Positions 1-8,900 of a stretch of DNA of 43,541 nucleotides are shown in pieces. The position numbers and the translations under genes were made by a program. The stretch comes from an uncultured Pseudanabaenaceae cyanobacterium (GTDB lineage: Bacteria > Cyanobacteriota > Cyanobacteriia > PCC-9006 > JAAUQQ01). The notes under the pieces are model-generated. The model was not told where the DNA came from. It saw only the letters and a program-made list of their open reading frames with translations, and made no database searches. Numbering within the stretch: position 1 is the stretch's first letter; the number at the start of each line of letters is the position of its first letter. The DNA lies in assembly GCA_938002085.1 (NCBI GenBank), contig CALLAT010000083.1:1-43541 (forward strand), in the 5' to 3' direction.

Positions 1-3000
1 CCGCCCCGTATCACAAGCACTCAGCACCACCAGCCGCGCCTGCAAACGACGCTGCAAAATCTCCCCCGCCGTCAACAACCCATCCTCACTGCCCCCCGGT
101 GCCAAAGCAATCGCCCCCTCCAACGGCTTTGCCGCATTAAAAATACCGTGCGTCGCCAAATGAATCGTCCCGGCCTGGGGCAACAGCTGCTTAACAATCG
201 CCTCCGTTGCATCACTACCAATAATGGCATTGCCACCCAGAAGCTCACCCACGGTGCTGGCCTCATCTTCTGTGAACGGCAGTGGGCTAAAGGAGCTCGG
301 CATGGGCGCGGGATTGCCAACGATGAGAGCGCTATTGTTACCATTGCCTAGCTGATCACCCCGCGCCTTCGTCGCCGCCAAGAGCTGAATCGAAGGCGAA
401 GTCATCACCGTATGGCGATCAATCAAGTAGCTGCCATTGCTCGCCTGCAAGGCCGGGAAGGGCACTAGGAACAGATGGTCCTGGGGCACAAAAATAACCT
501 TCTCTTCCTCCGACTGGGGCAACAGATCGGCAATGGGCTCAATCAAGAGCTGGTGCAGCTGATACAGCGGATTATTTGCCGCGATTTGCTGGGTCTCTGC
601 CTCACTGATGACGGGCTCCACTGGCTCCGACTCAACAAAGCCAAAGCGGGTATTGCGCTCCGCCCGACGTACACAGCTTCTGTCGTTCATGCAGCGGCGA
701 GCTACCTGGACCAAGCGCTTCAAACTTGGCCGATTTTGCTGGGACAGCCCCTGTTGTGCCCGCAAGTCTACTTGCCGCAAATCCACCTTGCCCGAAGGCT
801 GCACCGTCCAAATAATGATCTTGGAATCCTGGGGCTCACTGGCATATTGCACTGAAGCCCCATGGGGTGTTTCGACAAACTGCTCATGGGCCAGGCTGTA
901 TTCCACCAGCGTGGCATTTTGCTCCCGCGCAATGCGCTGGAGTTCTGCCAGGTTGGGCGGTGCAAGATTGGCAGCATCAGCCTGGGCAGTGGCATTACCT
1001 CGGGCTAACAGCTCAACGAAGGCGCGGCCCCGGCTCTGCTCTGCAACTTCCAGAGATTCACCGACCCGATTCTGTTCGGCCAGAAGCTCCTGGAGATTAC
1101 GATAAGCCGCCCGCTGGGTCTCAAAAATTGAAACCTTGTAGGCGTCGTTGGTACCCAAACCTGCCCGCAATGATTCCCAAACATCGATGCTTTGGCGGAA
1201 GTTGGTTTCAGCCAGGGCAAATTGCTTCAGTTGGTAGTGAGCATCGCCTAGGTTAGTGAGGATGATGCCTTGGCCCAGGCGGTTGTCGAGTTGGGTGAGC
1301 AACGCTAGGCTTTGATTGTTGTAGGCGATCGCATCCTCGTACTGCTTCTGGTAAGACGAAGTTGTCCCCAAGCCCAACAGCGTCTGGGCCTCATCCAACC
1401 TCGCCCCCAGCTCCCGCGACAGAGCCAGGCTAGGCTCATAGGCCGCGATCGCCGCATCAAATTCACCATTCAACGTATAAGTATTGCCCAAATTCCCCAG
1501 GGCCTGCATTTCGCCATAGCGATCCTTAATGCTCAGAGCAAGCTGAAGGCTCTGGTTCTGGTATTGCAGCGCCTTGTTGTAGTCCTTCTTAGACAGATAG
1601 GAATTGCCCAGGTTGCGCAAAGTTAGACCACGCCATTGCAGGGCTTTGTCATTGGGCAACTGGCTGAGACTGCGCTGGTACTGGGCGATCGCCTCATCGT
1701 AATCTCCTAAAGCAGCATGGGCCGCACCAATGCCCGATAGCGCAATCCCAATCTGGGTGGCATCCCCCGTCAGCTTCGCCGCAGTCAACTGCTGCTGGTG
1801 AGCATCCAAAGCCTTGAGATAGTCACCCACAACAAAATAGGAGCTGCCCAGATTATTGAGCGCGTAGAGCTGAAGATTTTGATCTTGAGATGCTTCAGCA
1901 ACCTCTAGGTTTTGCTCAAAGCAGTTGATCAAGGCTTTGTAGAGACCCTCTTGCTTCTGCTTATTGGCCTTGGTCTGTTGATGGACCTGGGCGACCTGCT
2001 GAGGGCAGTTTTGCACGCCCCCTGCTGCGGCGCTGGTTGACCCCGGAGAACCACTCTCGGTATTGGAGGCTTGAGGATTACCTGGGCTACCCCCTTCAGA
2101 ACTAGACCCGGCTGAAGTTGTACCGCCCCCAGAAGGACCAGGCTGCTCGGATGCTGTGGCGATCGGTCCAGAAGAACCACTCCCGCTGGAACCGATCTGG
2201 TTACCCGGTGTTGGATTGCCAGTGGGTGATGGGTTAATTCCTGCCCCAGGCTCGGGCGTATTGACTGGTACGCTGCTCCCCGAAGATTCAGGCGTAGAAG
2301 GTGTTGGTGGAGGCCCGGGTGCAGGAGAAGCAAAGATGCCGGACCCGCTAGTTGTCCCACTCGTGGGCACAACCTCGCCAGAACCCGCCAAGTTGTCAGT
2401 GATACCAGGATCAAAGGGGTCGTCTTGAATGCCCAGGGGCAAGCCTACACTAGGGGTTGTACCAGCATCTGCACTAATCGGTGTCCGAGTTATGGTCTCT
2501 GTTTCAAAGCCACTATCAGGATTGATCGGGTTGCCATCCACATCCATAAAGCCGGACGGGCCAAAGCCAAAGCCGTCGGCAGTGCCCGAGAGGGGAATGC
2601 TGGGCTCGCCAGCTAGGGAACCCACTTCTAAACCAGCGATCGCGGCTCCATGTATGCCTGCCGTTGCCCAAGCAACCGCTTCGTTCTGGAGTTGAAGTTC
2701 TCCTGTAATTCCTGAAGAACCGCTCGTTCCATTACTTAATCCACTCGCCCTAGCTACATTCCAAGTACTGACCGGCAGCATCAGCAACGGAGCTTCTGGC
2801 ACAACTCCGCGTAGAGCAGAAAGCTCTGAGATCGCAGGGGCCTGGGTGAGGGGCATTCCCAGTAAGCGCGTTTCTGGCAGGGTCTGAATAGCAGGTTGTT
2901 GTAGCTGACTCGCATCTCGCAGCAGGAAGCTACTGTCTGGAGTCACAATTTCTGGCGGCGGCGGCGGCGGTGGAGGAACGATGGTGTCCTCTGTGATGTT

Positions 3001-5559
3001 GATGGGGATGCTGATGGGTGGGGAAGTGGAAAGGCGATCGCTGGCAAGGAGTTCAAATGCAGCCGCGCTGCCTGCCGTTCCTGCAGCGGGGCTATAGCTC
3101 AGCACGTCCCCCGCTGCGACGACGTCTCCGATGGAGAGGGCATTGCCATTGCGGCTAAGACTACCGCTGGTGGGGAGGGAGGCGATTTCTAGTTGGAGGT
3201 TGTCGTTGTTGGCATCAGCGGTAACAAGATTGAGATCGGCTATGGCGATGCTGACGGGCTGATCCACCGTCGTTTCCAAGTTGCCATTGCCATTCAAGCT
3301 AGGAGCTGTGTTGTTGAAGGTAATGCTGATTTCATTACCCGGACCTCTGCTTTCCACGCCAGCATTGCCGAAGGACTCACCACTGCTCGTGACGCCACCC
3401 ACTGCCAAAGTTCCGGCCACCCCATTGAGGCCAGCATCGCCCGTTTGGAAAGCCACGTTGTCAGGACCACCATCATGGGTCAGTTCGATGCTGCCAGAAC
3501 TGTTGGTACCAGTCGTGTTGATCGTACTCGTATCACCGGGAATAACGCCGCTGCCTTGAATCGTTCCAATGGCGCTCAAGCTCACAGCTCCAGCATCACC
3601 CGTGATGGTCCCTGGACTGATTTCAAAGCCATTGCCTCGGGTGTCGATGCTCTCAAACTGAAGGTTTCCACCAATATTGATGCCAACATTGCCAGCTTGG
3701 AGGGTAAAGCCGTTGCTCGTTGCAGATGCATTGACAACACCAATTTGGGCATCGCCATTGGAATCAATCGTAATGTCTCCGGCCTGTTGATTTCGACCTG
3801 CACCATTGGTTGTGGTGTTAATAGCGCCCAGGGTAAGTCCACTGCCTGCGTTAATCGTAACGGCCCCTGCTTGGTAATCATCTGCGCTACTGGTGCTAGA
3901 GACAGATGCGTCAATGCCAGCGATGGCGATCGCGCCATCTGCGGTAGCGCTAACGCTGCCTGCCGTCAGATTTCCGCTCGTATCCAAGTTGTTCAAGATA
4001 GAGGAATTAAGTAACCCAGTGGAGATATCTCCGGTAGCAGAGAGGGTGATATTGCCCCCATCGGTAGGAAACCCTCCACCTACGACCGTACTGAGACTGG
4101 TATCAATATCACCTGCGATGATGTTGGCAGGAGTGGCTTCGGGGCTACTGCCATTAACAACAGTGCCATTCACATTGGTTGGCAGACTGTCAGGCCCACC
4201 GCTCAGGGATGTACCCGCTCGCAAAATTAGCGAAGGCAGGGTGGTCAACTCAACAAAGTCGGGGTCTCCTGCTAGAAGTAGATCAGTATCCGCCCCTGTA
4301 ATGGTGATGTTCCCTGTTGTGATGCTACCTGTTGCTTCGATTTTGAGGGCTGGCCCCCGATAGTCGCCAAAGGTGACATTCCCAGCGGCTCGAATTATCG
4401 GGTCATAGAGACTAATGAAGGCGTTGGTATTGCCCTCTGCATTGGTTAGGCTGAAGTCACCGCCGCTGGTGAAGTGGGCATCGGCAGAAATGGCATTGTC
4501 ACTGATCAAGCGGAGACTGCCACCGCTTTGAATCAGCGTTTGCAGGTTGCTGAGGGCGAGGATGTCGAGGCTATTGCTGCCTTGGAGTGTGAGATTGCCG
4601 CCTGCTTTGGCGATGAAGGGGTTGCTGTTGCTGTCGCGAATTGTGAGGCGATCGCCCGCAACAATTGCTAAATCACCGCTAGTATTCAGCTCACTCCCCT
4701 GCAACACCACATCGCCATTGGCCGAGACAATCGCACCCTGAGCTTCCAACTGCTGCAACGTCACATTGCCAGCCGAGAATTCAGGCATTGCTTCCGGACT
4801 GAAACTGGGCGGCAGATTATCAGGTGCCGCAACAGCATTGGCAGCAATGCTCAGGGTTGCGCCGTCCTGACCCAGACGGATCGTGCTGTTTCCTGGTGCT
4901 GCAATGACATTGATCTGGCCATCGGGAGCGACTAAACGACCACTGCTGGTAACGCTACCGCCAATGAGATTGAGCTGCTGCCCCGGCGTCAGGGATAGAT
5001 TGCCCTGGTTGAGAATGCCTGCGGGCTCCGCCCCCGAAAAGACAAAGTCATTGGGATTACCGAGGAGCTGACCATAGTCGTTGTCGCCAAAGACGTTGAA
5101 AAACTGATTACCAAAGGAAAGGCGATCGCTCGTGCTCGCGGTAAATGCCCCAGGCAGACTCAACTGCGCATTCGGTCCAAAGATCATCCCCGCTGGATTG
5201 AGCAAAAACAGATTGGCATCAGCCCCAGTCACCTGTAATTGCCCATCAATAACAGAAGCCTGTCCCCCATTAATGCGCCCCAGAATATTCTCAATGGCAG
5301 GATTAGCGATGAAATTGGCCGTTTGAGAAGCATTGAGACCAAAGCGCTCAAAACTGTGGAAAAGATTGCTCCCAGCCTGGGTGCCGCCCGTGATATCAAG
5401 CTGATGGCCCTGGGATTCAACCTCCGTGCCTGCGCCGTTGGGAGTGATTGGGGGAGTCAGGGACTGCGCAATCACTTGTGAAACTTGAGCTGGTTGCTGC
5501 AAAGCAGGCACTTCTGGGCTCAAAGCAGGCTGTTGAGGCGGAATGGCAAACAGGGGCAT
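1..5559 (-). CDS. Haemagglutinin-TPS / cadherin-like / TPR / CHAT fusion protein (3' end outside window)
   Basis: A single open frame of 1853 codons runs off the left edge; I checked the frame at several points. Residues about 35-200 match the filamentous haemagglutinin N-terminal (two-partner secretion) domain, with an NLFLLNPAGMIFGPNA motif. A Gly/Asn/Thr-rich beta-helix-like stretch follows to about 760. Residues 763-855 look like a cadherin-like tandem-95 domain, then come eight prolines and a Pro/Gly/Ser linker to about 1180. TPRs occupy about 1195-1450. The C-terminus is a CHAT (caspase-like) domain with HATHG-type His1804 and the SACDTG Cys1849, so both catalytic residues are present. 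Family knowledge suggests an exported or surface protein with a protease module. Oddly, the ATG at 5559 gives no clear signal peptide, and the in-frame stop at 5596-5598 leaves room for only 12 more codons without an obvious start. The N-terminus may be truncated, or export may be non-classical. Confidence 0.88.
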   Translation of the reverse strand, partial: MPLFAIPPQQPALSPEVPALQQPAQVSQVIAQSLTPPITPNGAGTEVESQGHQLDITGGTQAGSNLFHSFERFGLNASQTANFIANPAIENILGRINGGQASVIDGQLQVTGADANLFLLNPAGMIFGPNAQLSLPGAFTASTSDRLSFGNQFFNVFGDNDYGQLLGNPNDFVFSGAEPAGILNQGNLSLTPGQQLNLIGGSVTSSGRLVAPDGQINVIAAPGNSTIRLGQDGATLSIAANAVAAPDNLPPSFSPEAMPEFSAGNVTLQQLEAQGAIVSANGDVVLQGSELNTSGDLAIVAGDRLTIRDSNSNPFIAKAGGNLTLQGSNSLDILALSNLQTLIQSGGSLRLISDNAISADAHFTSGGDFSLTNAEGNTNAFISLYDPIIRAAGNVTFGDYRGPALKIEATGSITTGNITITGADTDLLLAGDPDFVELTTLPSLILRAGTSLSGGPDSLPTNVNGTVVNGSSPEATPANIIAGDIDTSLSTVVGGGFPTDGGNITLSATGDISTGLLNSSILNNLDTSGNLTAGSVSATADGAIAIAGIDASVSSTSSADDYQAGAVTINAGSGLTLGAINTTTNGAGRNQQAGDITIDSNGDAQIGVVNASATSNGFTLQAGNVGINIGGNLQFESIDTRGNGFEISPGTITGDAGAVSLSAIGTIQGSGVIPGDTSTINTTGTNSSGSIELTHDGGPDNVAFQTGDAGLNGVAGTLAVGGVTSSGESFGNAGVESRGPGNEISITFNNTAPSLNGNGNLETTVDQPVSIAIADLNLVTADANNDNLQLEIASLPTSGSLSRNGNALSIGDVVAAGDVLSYSPAAGTAGSAAAFELLASDRLSTSPPISIPINITEDTIVPPPPPPPPEIVTPDSSFLLRDASQLQQPAIQTLPETRLLGMPLTQAPAISELSALRGVVPEAPLLMLPVSTWNVARASGLSNGTSGSSGITGELQLQNEAVAWATAGIHGAAIAGLEVGSLAGEPSIPLSGTADGFGFGPSGFMDVDGNPINPDSGFETETITRTPISADAGTTPSVGLPLGIQDDPFDPGITDNLAGSGEVVPTSGTTSGSGIFASPAPGPPPTPSTPESSGSSVPVNTPEPGAGINPSPTGNPTPGNQIGSSGSGSSGPIATASEQPGPSGGGTTSAGSSSEGGSPGNPQASNTESGSPGSTSAAAGGVQNCPQQVAQVHQQTKANKQKQEGLYKALINCFEQNLEVAEASQDQNLQLYALNNLGSSYFVVGDYLKALDAHQQQLTAAKLTGDATQIGIALSGIGAAHAALGDYDEAIAQYQRSLSQLPNDKALQWRGLTLRNLGNSYLSKKDYNKALQYQNQSLQLALSIKDRYGEMQALGNLGNTYTLNGEFDAAIAAYEPSLALSRELGARLDEAQTLLGLGTTSSYQKQYEDAIAYNNQSLALLTQLDNRLGQGIILTNLGDAHYQLKQFALAETNFRQSIDVWESLRAGLGTNDAYKVSIFETQRAAYRNLQELLAEQNRVGESLEVAEQSRGRAFVELLARGNATAQADAANLAPPNLAELQRIAREQNATLVEYSLAHEQFVETPHGASVQYASEPQDSKIIIWTVQPSGKVDLRQVDLRAQQGLSQQNRPSLKRLVQVARRCMNDRSCVRRAERNTRFGFVESEPVEPVISEAETQQIAANNPLYQLHQLLIEPIADLLPQSEEEKVIFVPQDHLFLVPFPALQASNGSYLIDRHTVMTSPSIQLLAATKARGDQLGNGNNSALIVGNPAPMPSSFSPLPFTEDEASTVGELLGGNAIIGSDATEAIVKQLLPQAGTIHLATHGIFNAAKPLEGAIALAPGGSEDGLLTAGEILQRRLQARLVVLSACDTGR

Positions 5560-5923
5560 GGCAACTGTTCTAGTTAGAGCTGGGGCTTTAGTAGGTCAAT
5601 GAAATGCACTATATGCAGAGTGCCCTTATTCCCTTTTCGAGAGTCAATTGCCTGTATCAGCAATTTCGGGTAGCAATCTTGACAATCAAACAGAAGCGCC
5701 TGCTCAGCCATCGTTCGGTCTCCACCCCAATCGGTACGGTTGTCACCCCAATGGGAATGACCGTAAAGATTCACAAACCCAGCGATGAGGTGGGACAAAC
5801 CGAATCAAAGGTGAGGTTGCTACACCAACATTTCGTAATAACCTCACCTTTCTGGGATAGAAGCAACACCAGAGGTTTCTAGGCAAGTTTGAGATGATGA
5901 ATTTGTCGAACAGAGAGCGATGA
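5560..5923. other. Intergenic region between divergent genes
   Basis: No convincing gene lies here. Short frames on both strands lack starts, codon bias or family resemblance. It separates the minus-strand CHAT fusion gene from the plus-strand DUF1232 gene and must carry both promoters. It contains the inverted repeat at 5807-5851. Confidence 0.6.
5807..5851. repeat. Perfect 12-bp inverted repeat
   Basis: AAAGGTGAGGTT at 5807-5818 is mirrored exactly by AACCTCACCTTT at 5840-5851, with 21 bases between. It lies in the divergent intergenic region, 73 bases before the DUF1232 start. It could be a regulator-binding site, a hairpin in the leader or the ends of a tiny degenerate element. No T-run follows that would make it a terminator. 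Confidence 0.6.
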
Positions 5924-6187
5924 ATGAAACCCTTTCTCCAGCCCCTTTACAACGTTTACAAAGCAGTTCTCAAGAATCCTAAATATCGCTGGATTGCCAT
6001 TGCTGGAAGCCTCGTCTATCTACTCAGTCCAGTGGACCTCGTCACAGATTTTCTCCCCATTGTGGGATGGATTGATGATGGCTTAGTTGCCACCCTATTG
6101 GTAACAGAACTATCTCAGCTCCTAATGGAGAAATGCAAAAGTCAACCCGACGAAATGGTCGAAGACGAAACGACAATTACCGTTTAG
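5924..6187 (+). CDS. DUF1232 (YkvA-like) small membrane protein
   Basis: 87 residues. The core segment around residues 24-50 carries the family signature, a hydrophobic helix running into SPVDLVTDFLPIVGWIDD, typical of DUF1232/YkvA proteins. A second hydrophobic helix follows (LVATLLVTELSQLL), then an acidic tail. The biochemical role of the family is not established; it is a small membrane-associated protein. The ATG at 5924 sits inside GAGCGATGAATGAAACC, where another ATG four bases upstream is in a different frame. It is the first of four same-strand small genes up to 7813, three of them membrane proteins, suggesting a co-regulated membrane or stress cluster. Confidence 0.85.
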   Translation: MKPFLQPLYNVYKAVLKNPKYRWIAIAGSLVYLLSPVDLVTDFLPIVGWIDDGLVATLLVTELSQLLMEKCKSQPDEMVEDETTITV

Positions 6188-6210
6188 TTTTCCCTTCCAG
6201 TTCGCCTTGA

Positions 6211-6248
6211 GATGGTCCTGGTGGGGATGCTCCCTACGACCGTCCATC
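6211..6248 (+). other. Imperfect hairpin in the intergenic leader
   Basis: GATGG (6211-6215) pairs with CCATC (6244-6248). An inner GGGA (6224-6227) pairs with TCCC (6231-6234) around a TGC loop. It lies between the DUF1232 stop and the next gene and has no T-run, so it looks more like mRNA structure or a processing site than a terminator. Confidence 0.35.
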
Positions 6249-6308
6249 ATTATCGCTCTCTGACATCTAGGAGAGCATTCCCACCCACTTGTTCAAAGGA
6301 ATCGAGTC

Positions 6309-7034
6309 ATGGCTAATTCAATTAAACAGCAACTCGCAGCAGACCTAGAAAAGGTCAAATCCCAAGGTGGCGATCGCGTTCAACGCATCAAAACCATCGT
6401 TAAAACAGCCTTCACAGAGGCCGTTGCTGAAGTTAAGGACGGTACCCAAGAGGTCAAAACAACTTCCAAGGAATCCTTCACCAACGTGATCCAAACAGTG
6501 GCCCCTAAAGACCCTGCCGAGGCAGTGGTTACCGTTGTCGCCACTGAGGAGAATCCCGAAGTTCTGCATCAGAATAGCGAGACATCCGAGGGTTTTGCTT
6601 CTGAAGCCGCCGCCGATAAAATGCCAGAAGCGAAGGTTGAGACTTCGACGCTTAGCGTCATCCAGGCTTTATTACAGGCCGCTGGCCTCAAGGCTAAATC
6701 CCTGGCAGGCGAGCAATACAGCAAGATCAAAGAAGAGTTCCCAGAACGCTTGGAGCAAGTTAAGGACAAAACAACGGTTTGGGATGAGAAACTGAGCGAT
6801 CGCTACGGCGATGATTATGCGGGCATCAAGCAGCGCTGGGCCAAAGCCGTCACTTGGTACAAAGCCAAGCTAGAGGAAGGCAAAGCCGTCAATGCCCAGC
6901 CCCTAGAACGCAAGCAAGCGCAAAAAGCAGAAGAGTTGAGTGATTTAGGTGTAAAAGTCGCTCAAAAGGAGGAAGCCGTGAAACAACAAATCGGTCAGGC
7001 TCTAAGAACGATTACCGTGAACGCTCAGTCGTAA
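6309..7034 (+). CDS. Hypothetical charged, helical coiled-coil protein
   Basis: 241 residues, strongly charged, Lys/Glu/Ala-rich, with no membrane segment or signal peptide. Helical stretches cover about 1-60 and 115-235, separated by an acidic Ala/Glu/Thr linker (about 60-115). The C-terminal half holds a recognisable block, SDRYGDDYAGIKQRWAKAV, followed by a Lys/Glu coiled coil. I do not recognise a named family. An AAAGGA ribosome site at 6295-6300 stands eight bases before the ATG and supports the start. Its position between DUF1232 and Pmp3/holin-like genes suggests a soluble partner of a membrane or osmotic-stress cluster; that is inference from context only. Confidence 0.8.
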   Translation: MANSIKQQLAADLEKVKSQGGDRVQRIKTIVKTAFTEAVAEVKDGTQEVKTTSKESFTNVIQTVAPKDPAEAVVTVVATEENPEVLHQNSETSEGFASEAAADKMPEAKVETSTLSVIQALLQAAGLKAKSLAGEQYSKIKEEFPERLEQVKDKTTVWDEKLSDRYGDDYAGIKQRWAKAVTWYKAKLEEGKAVNAQPLERKQAQKAEELSDLGVKVAQKEEAVKQQIGQALRTITVNAQS

Positions 7035-7159
7035 TCACAAGTTCTACGCAAGAGGCTGATGGAAATTTAAGTCTCGTCATTTAAGCATCAAGACGGGTTC
7101 AAGTACCGTTGCATCGCGATCAAGTCAATCTTCAATTCATTAAAACCAAGGAGTCATTC

Positions 7160-7345
7160 ATGTCTAATCTATTGCGCTACGTCCTAGGCATTCTCATTCC
7201 CCCAGTCGGTGTGTTCTTAACCTACGGAGTAGGCACCCAACTATTCATCAATCTCGCCCTCTGTCTATTGGGCTGGGTTCCCGGCATCATCCATGCCCTG
7301 TGGGCCATCTCAAAGTTCAATGGCGACGACACCCGTACGGTATAA
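7160..7345 (+). CDS. Pmp3/YqaE-family (UPF0057) stress-related membrane peptide
   Basis: 61 residues with two transmembrane helices (about 5-25 and 28-50) and the family pattern LLRYVLGILIPPVGVFL near the N-terminus, then PGIIHALW in helix two. Pmp3/YqaE proteolipids are small integral membrane proteins induced by cold, salt or osmotic stress and thought to affect membrane potential. The ATG at 7160 was chosen over an upstream in-frame start at 7109 because AAGGAG (7147-7152) precedes it by seven bases and the resulting protein has the normal family length. Third gene of the plus-strand cluster. Confidence 0.9.
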   Translation: MSNLLRYVLGILIPPVGVFLTYGVGTQLFINLALCLLGWVPGIIHALWAISKFNGDDTRTV

Positions 7346-7414
7346 GTCTGAATCCTCGGCAGTCGAGATTGCCCTGTTTCGAGTACAGCAAGTTAATAAT
7401 TTGGAGCGCATTCA

Positions 7415-7813
7415 ATGATTGGTTTCGCAATTACGACCCTAGTTACAGCCCTCAGCCTCTTTGTGGTGGACCTCACAGTTCCGGGGGTGACCATCGCGAC
7501 TGTTACCGCAGCCCTGCTAGCTGCCATTTCCCTCGGTTTAGTCAATGGCTTTGTTAAGCCTGTCCTGTCGATTCTGTCCCTGCCCGCAACCTTCCTCACC
7601 CTGGGAGCCTTCTCCCTCGTCGTAAACGGTTTCTGCTTCTGGCTAGCTTCCCTATTCGTGCCTGGCTTTGTGGTCCATGGCTTCCTGGGTTTCATTCTTG
7701 GCCCCATCGCCCTGTCCTTCGTCAGCACCTTCCTGAGCAAGTACCTGGCTGAGAAGGGTCTGTTCAAATCCATTACGGGCGAAGACACCATAGCTCTGGA
7801 TGCTGGCGAGTAA
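7415..7813 (+). CDS. Phage-holin-4-2-like (COG1950) membrane protein
   Basis: 132 residues with four hydrophobic helices (about 3-20, 27-48, 58-80 and 86-110). The pattern VDLTVPGV, then LVNGFVKPVLSILSLPATFLTLG, is typical of this family. Despite the name, members are widespread chromosomal membrane proteins with no proven lysis function; the actual role is unknown. No prophage genes are nearby, so a holin role is unlikely here. It follows the Pmp3 gene by 69 bases and is the last gene before a strong terminator. Confidence 0.88.
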   Translation: MIGFAITTLVTALSLFVVDLTVPGVTIATVTAALLAAISLGLVNGFVKPVLSILSLPATFLTLGAFSLVVNGFCFWLASLFVPGFVVHGFLGFILGPIALSFVSTFLSKYLAEKGLFKSITGEDTIALDAGE

Positions 7814-7861
7814 TTCCACAGCCTCATTCAACAACGGCTAGCTCCAGCTAACACTTGACTT

Positions 7862-7899
7862 AAAAGCGTCAGACCTTCTCGGAAAGGTCTGACGCTTTT
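7862..7899. terminator. Strong bidirectional rho-independent terminator
   Basis: A perfect 16-bp stem pairs AAAAGCGTCAGACCTT (7862-7877) with its complement (7884-7899) around a six-base loop. Terminal A/T runs sit on both sides, so it can stop the plus-strand cluster ending at 7813 and the minus-strand PRK-like gene ending at 7962. Confidence 0.9.
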
Positions 7900-7961
7900 C
7901 GCTTGTTATCTCAGCATTTCCAAATTGGTCTCACGAACATAAGCCAATTTGCCCCAGTCTA

Positions 7962-8900
7962 TTAAGTCACGCCAGCCGCTTTCAACATGTGATAGGTAAT
8001 CAACAATTGAGTAATGGCTAGGGGAAAGCTTTGCAACGTCTCCCCTGTCGTCCCCACCACTTTGCCGATGTCTTCATTCCCATTCAAACTACAAAACTGG
8101 CCGAGGTGGGAAACCTCATTGCACAGCATACGCTCCAAGGCTTGCACCTGGGCAGCAGTGGCATGGCCATCAATTTCCAGCAAATCTGCAGGTTGCCCCA
8201 TGTCACGAATCAGGCCTAAGCGAACGGCTGCTTTTTGCTGATTTTCAGAACTTTCCAGTATTTCACTGAGGTCGGGCTGGGAAATCGTGGGCCGCAAAAT
8301 CAAACGCGCATCTAAGAGCAACTCATTCTGACTCGCTTCCTCCTCGGGGGGACAGAAGCTCACAATGATGTCAGACCATTGGCGTTGGGGACGAATAAAA
8401 TGCTCCGAGTCGTACTCTCGCTTGCGCATTTGCTCCATCACCTGTTCCTCGGTGTAGCCTCGCTTACGCGTATCACGCTTCACCTTCCAAAAGGCTCGCA
8501 AATCTTCCGGCGGTGCCAGATAGACCTTGACGTCATAGCAGTCCCGAGCAGCACGGGTGGAATAGCCCAATAGCCCCTCGACAATGACAAACTTCTTCGG
8601 CTGAATGTATTCCGGTGCATCAAACTCACCGCTATGGTGGTTGTAAATCGGCTTCAGTATGGCCTGTCCCCGGCGCAGCAGGGCTAGATGCTGTTGAATA
8701 ATATCGAGATAATTGCAGTCGGGATGCAGCGCCGAAATACCCATTTCAGCACGCTGTTTGCGATCGTAGCGGTGGTAGTCATCGGTACAGATGACAGTGA
8801 CTTCATCTTCGCCTAGAACCTTGGCAATGCCTCGGGTAAGGGTGGTTTTACCGGCAGCGCTGTCGCCAACGATACCCAGAATAATGGGGCGAGGACTCAT
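7962..8900 (-). CDS. Phosphoribulokinase-family protein, divergent paralogue
   Basis: 312 residues. A Walker A loop GDSAAGKTT (Gly12-Lys18-Thr19) and the VICTDDYH strand (Cys38, Asp40-Asp41) show a PRK/uridine-kinase fold. Later blocks LKPIYNHHSGEF, VIVEGLLGYST, RDTRKRGY and LLEIDG follow the order of class II PRK. Canonical cyanobacterial PRK has a GDSGCGKST loop whose Cys, with the DDYH-strand Cys, is oxidised for thioredoxin/CP12 control. Here that first Cys is Ala16, so this redox switch should be absent. It is therefore probably a second PRK-like enzyme, not the main Calvin-cycle one, although ribulose-5-phosphate kinase activity remains possible. ATG at 8900 is preferred; the longer frame starts with TTG at 8954 and adds 18 residues without family resemblance. 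Divergent from the LRR kinase. Confidence 0.82.
   Translation of the reverse strand: MSPRPIILGIVGDSAAGKTTLTRGIAKVLGEDEVTVICTDDYHRYDRKQRAEMGISALHPDCNYLDIIQQHLALLRRGQAILKPIYNHHSGEFDAPEYIQPKKFVIVEGLLGYSTRAARDCYDVKVYLAPPEDLRAFWKVKRDTRKRGYTEEQVMEQMRKREYDSEHFIRPQRQWSDIIVSFCPPEEEASQNELLLDARLILRPTISQPDLSEILESSENQQKAAVRLGLIRDMGQPADLLEIDGHATAAQVQALERMLCNEVSHLGQFCSLNGNEDIGKVVGTTGETLQSFPLAITQLLITYHMLKAAGVT

Noticed and set aside
2951..2975. GGC-type trinucleotide repeat
   Set aside because: It is simply the coding sequence of eight prolines in the linker of the CHAT fusion protein.
3193..4014. 273-codon plus-strand frame opposite the CHAT fusion gene
   Set aside because: Antisense shadow of the repeat-rich haemagglutinin region; the minus-strand frame continues with clear domain sense through it.
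7415..7813. Prophage, suggested by the holin-like gene
   Set aside because: The family is common on chromosomes and no other phage gene is nearby.
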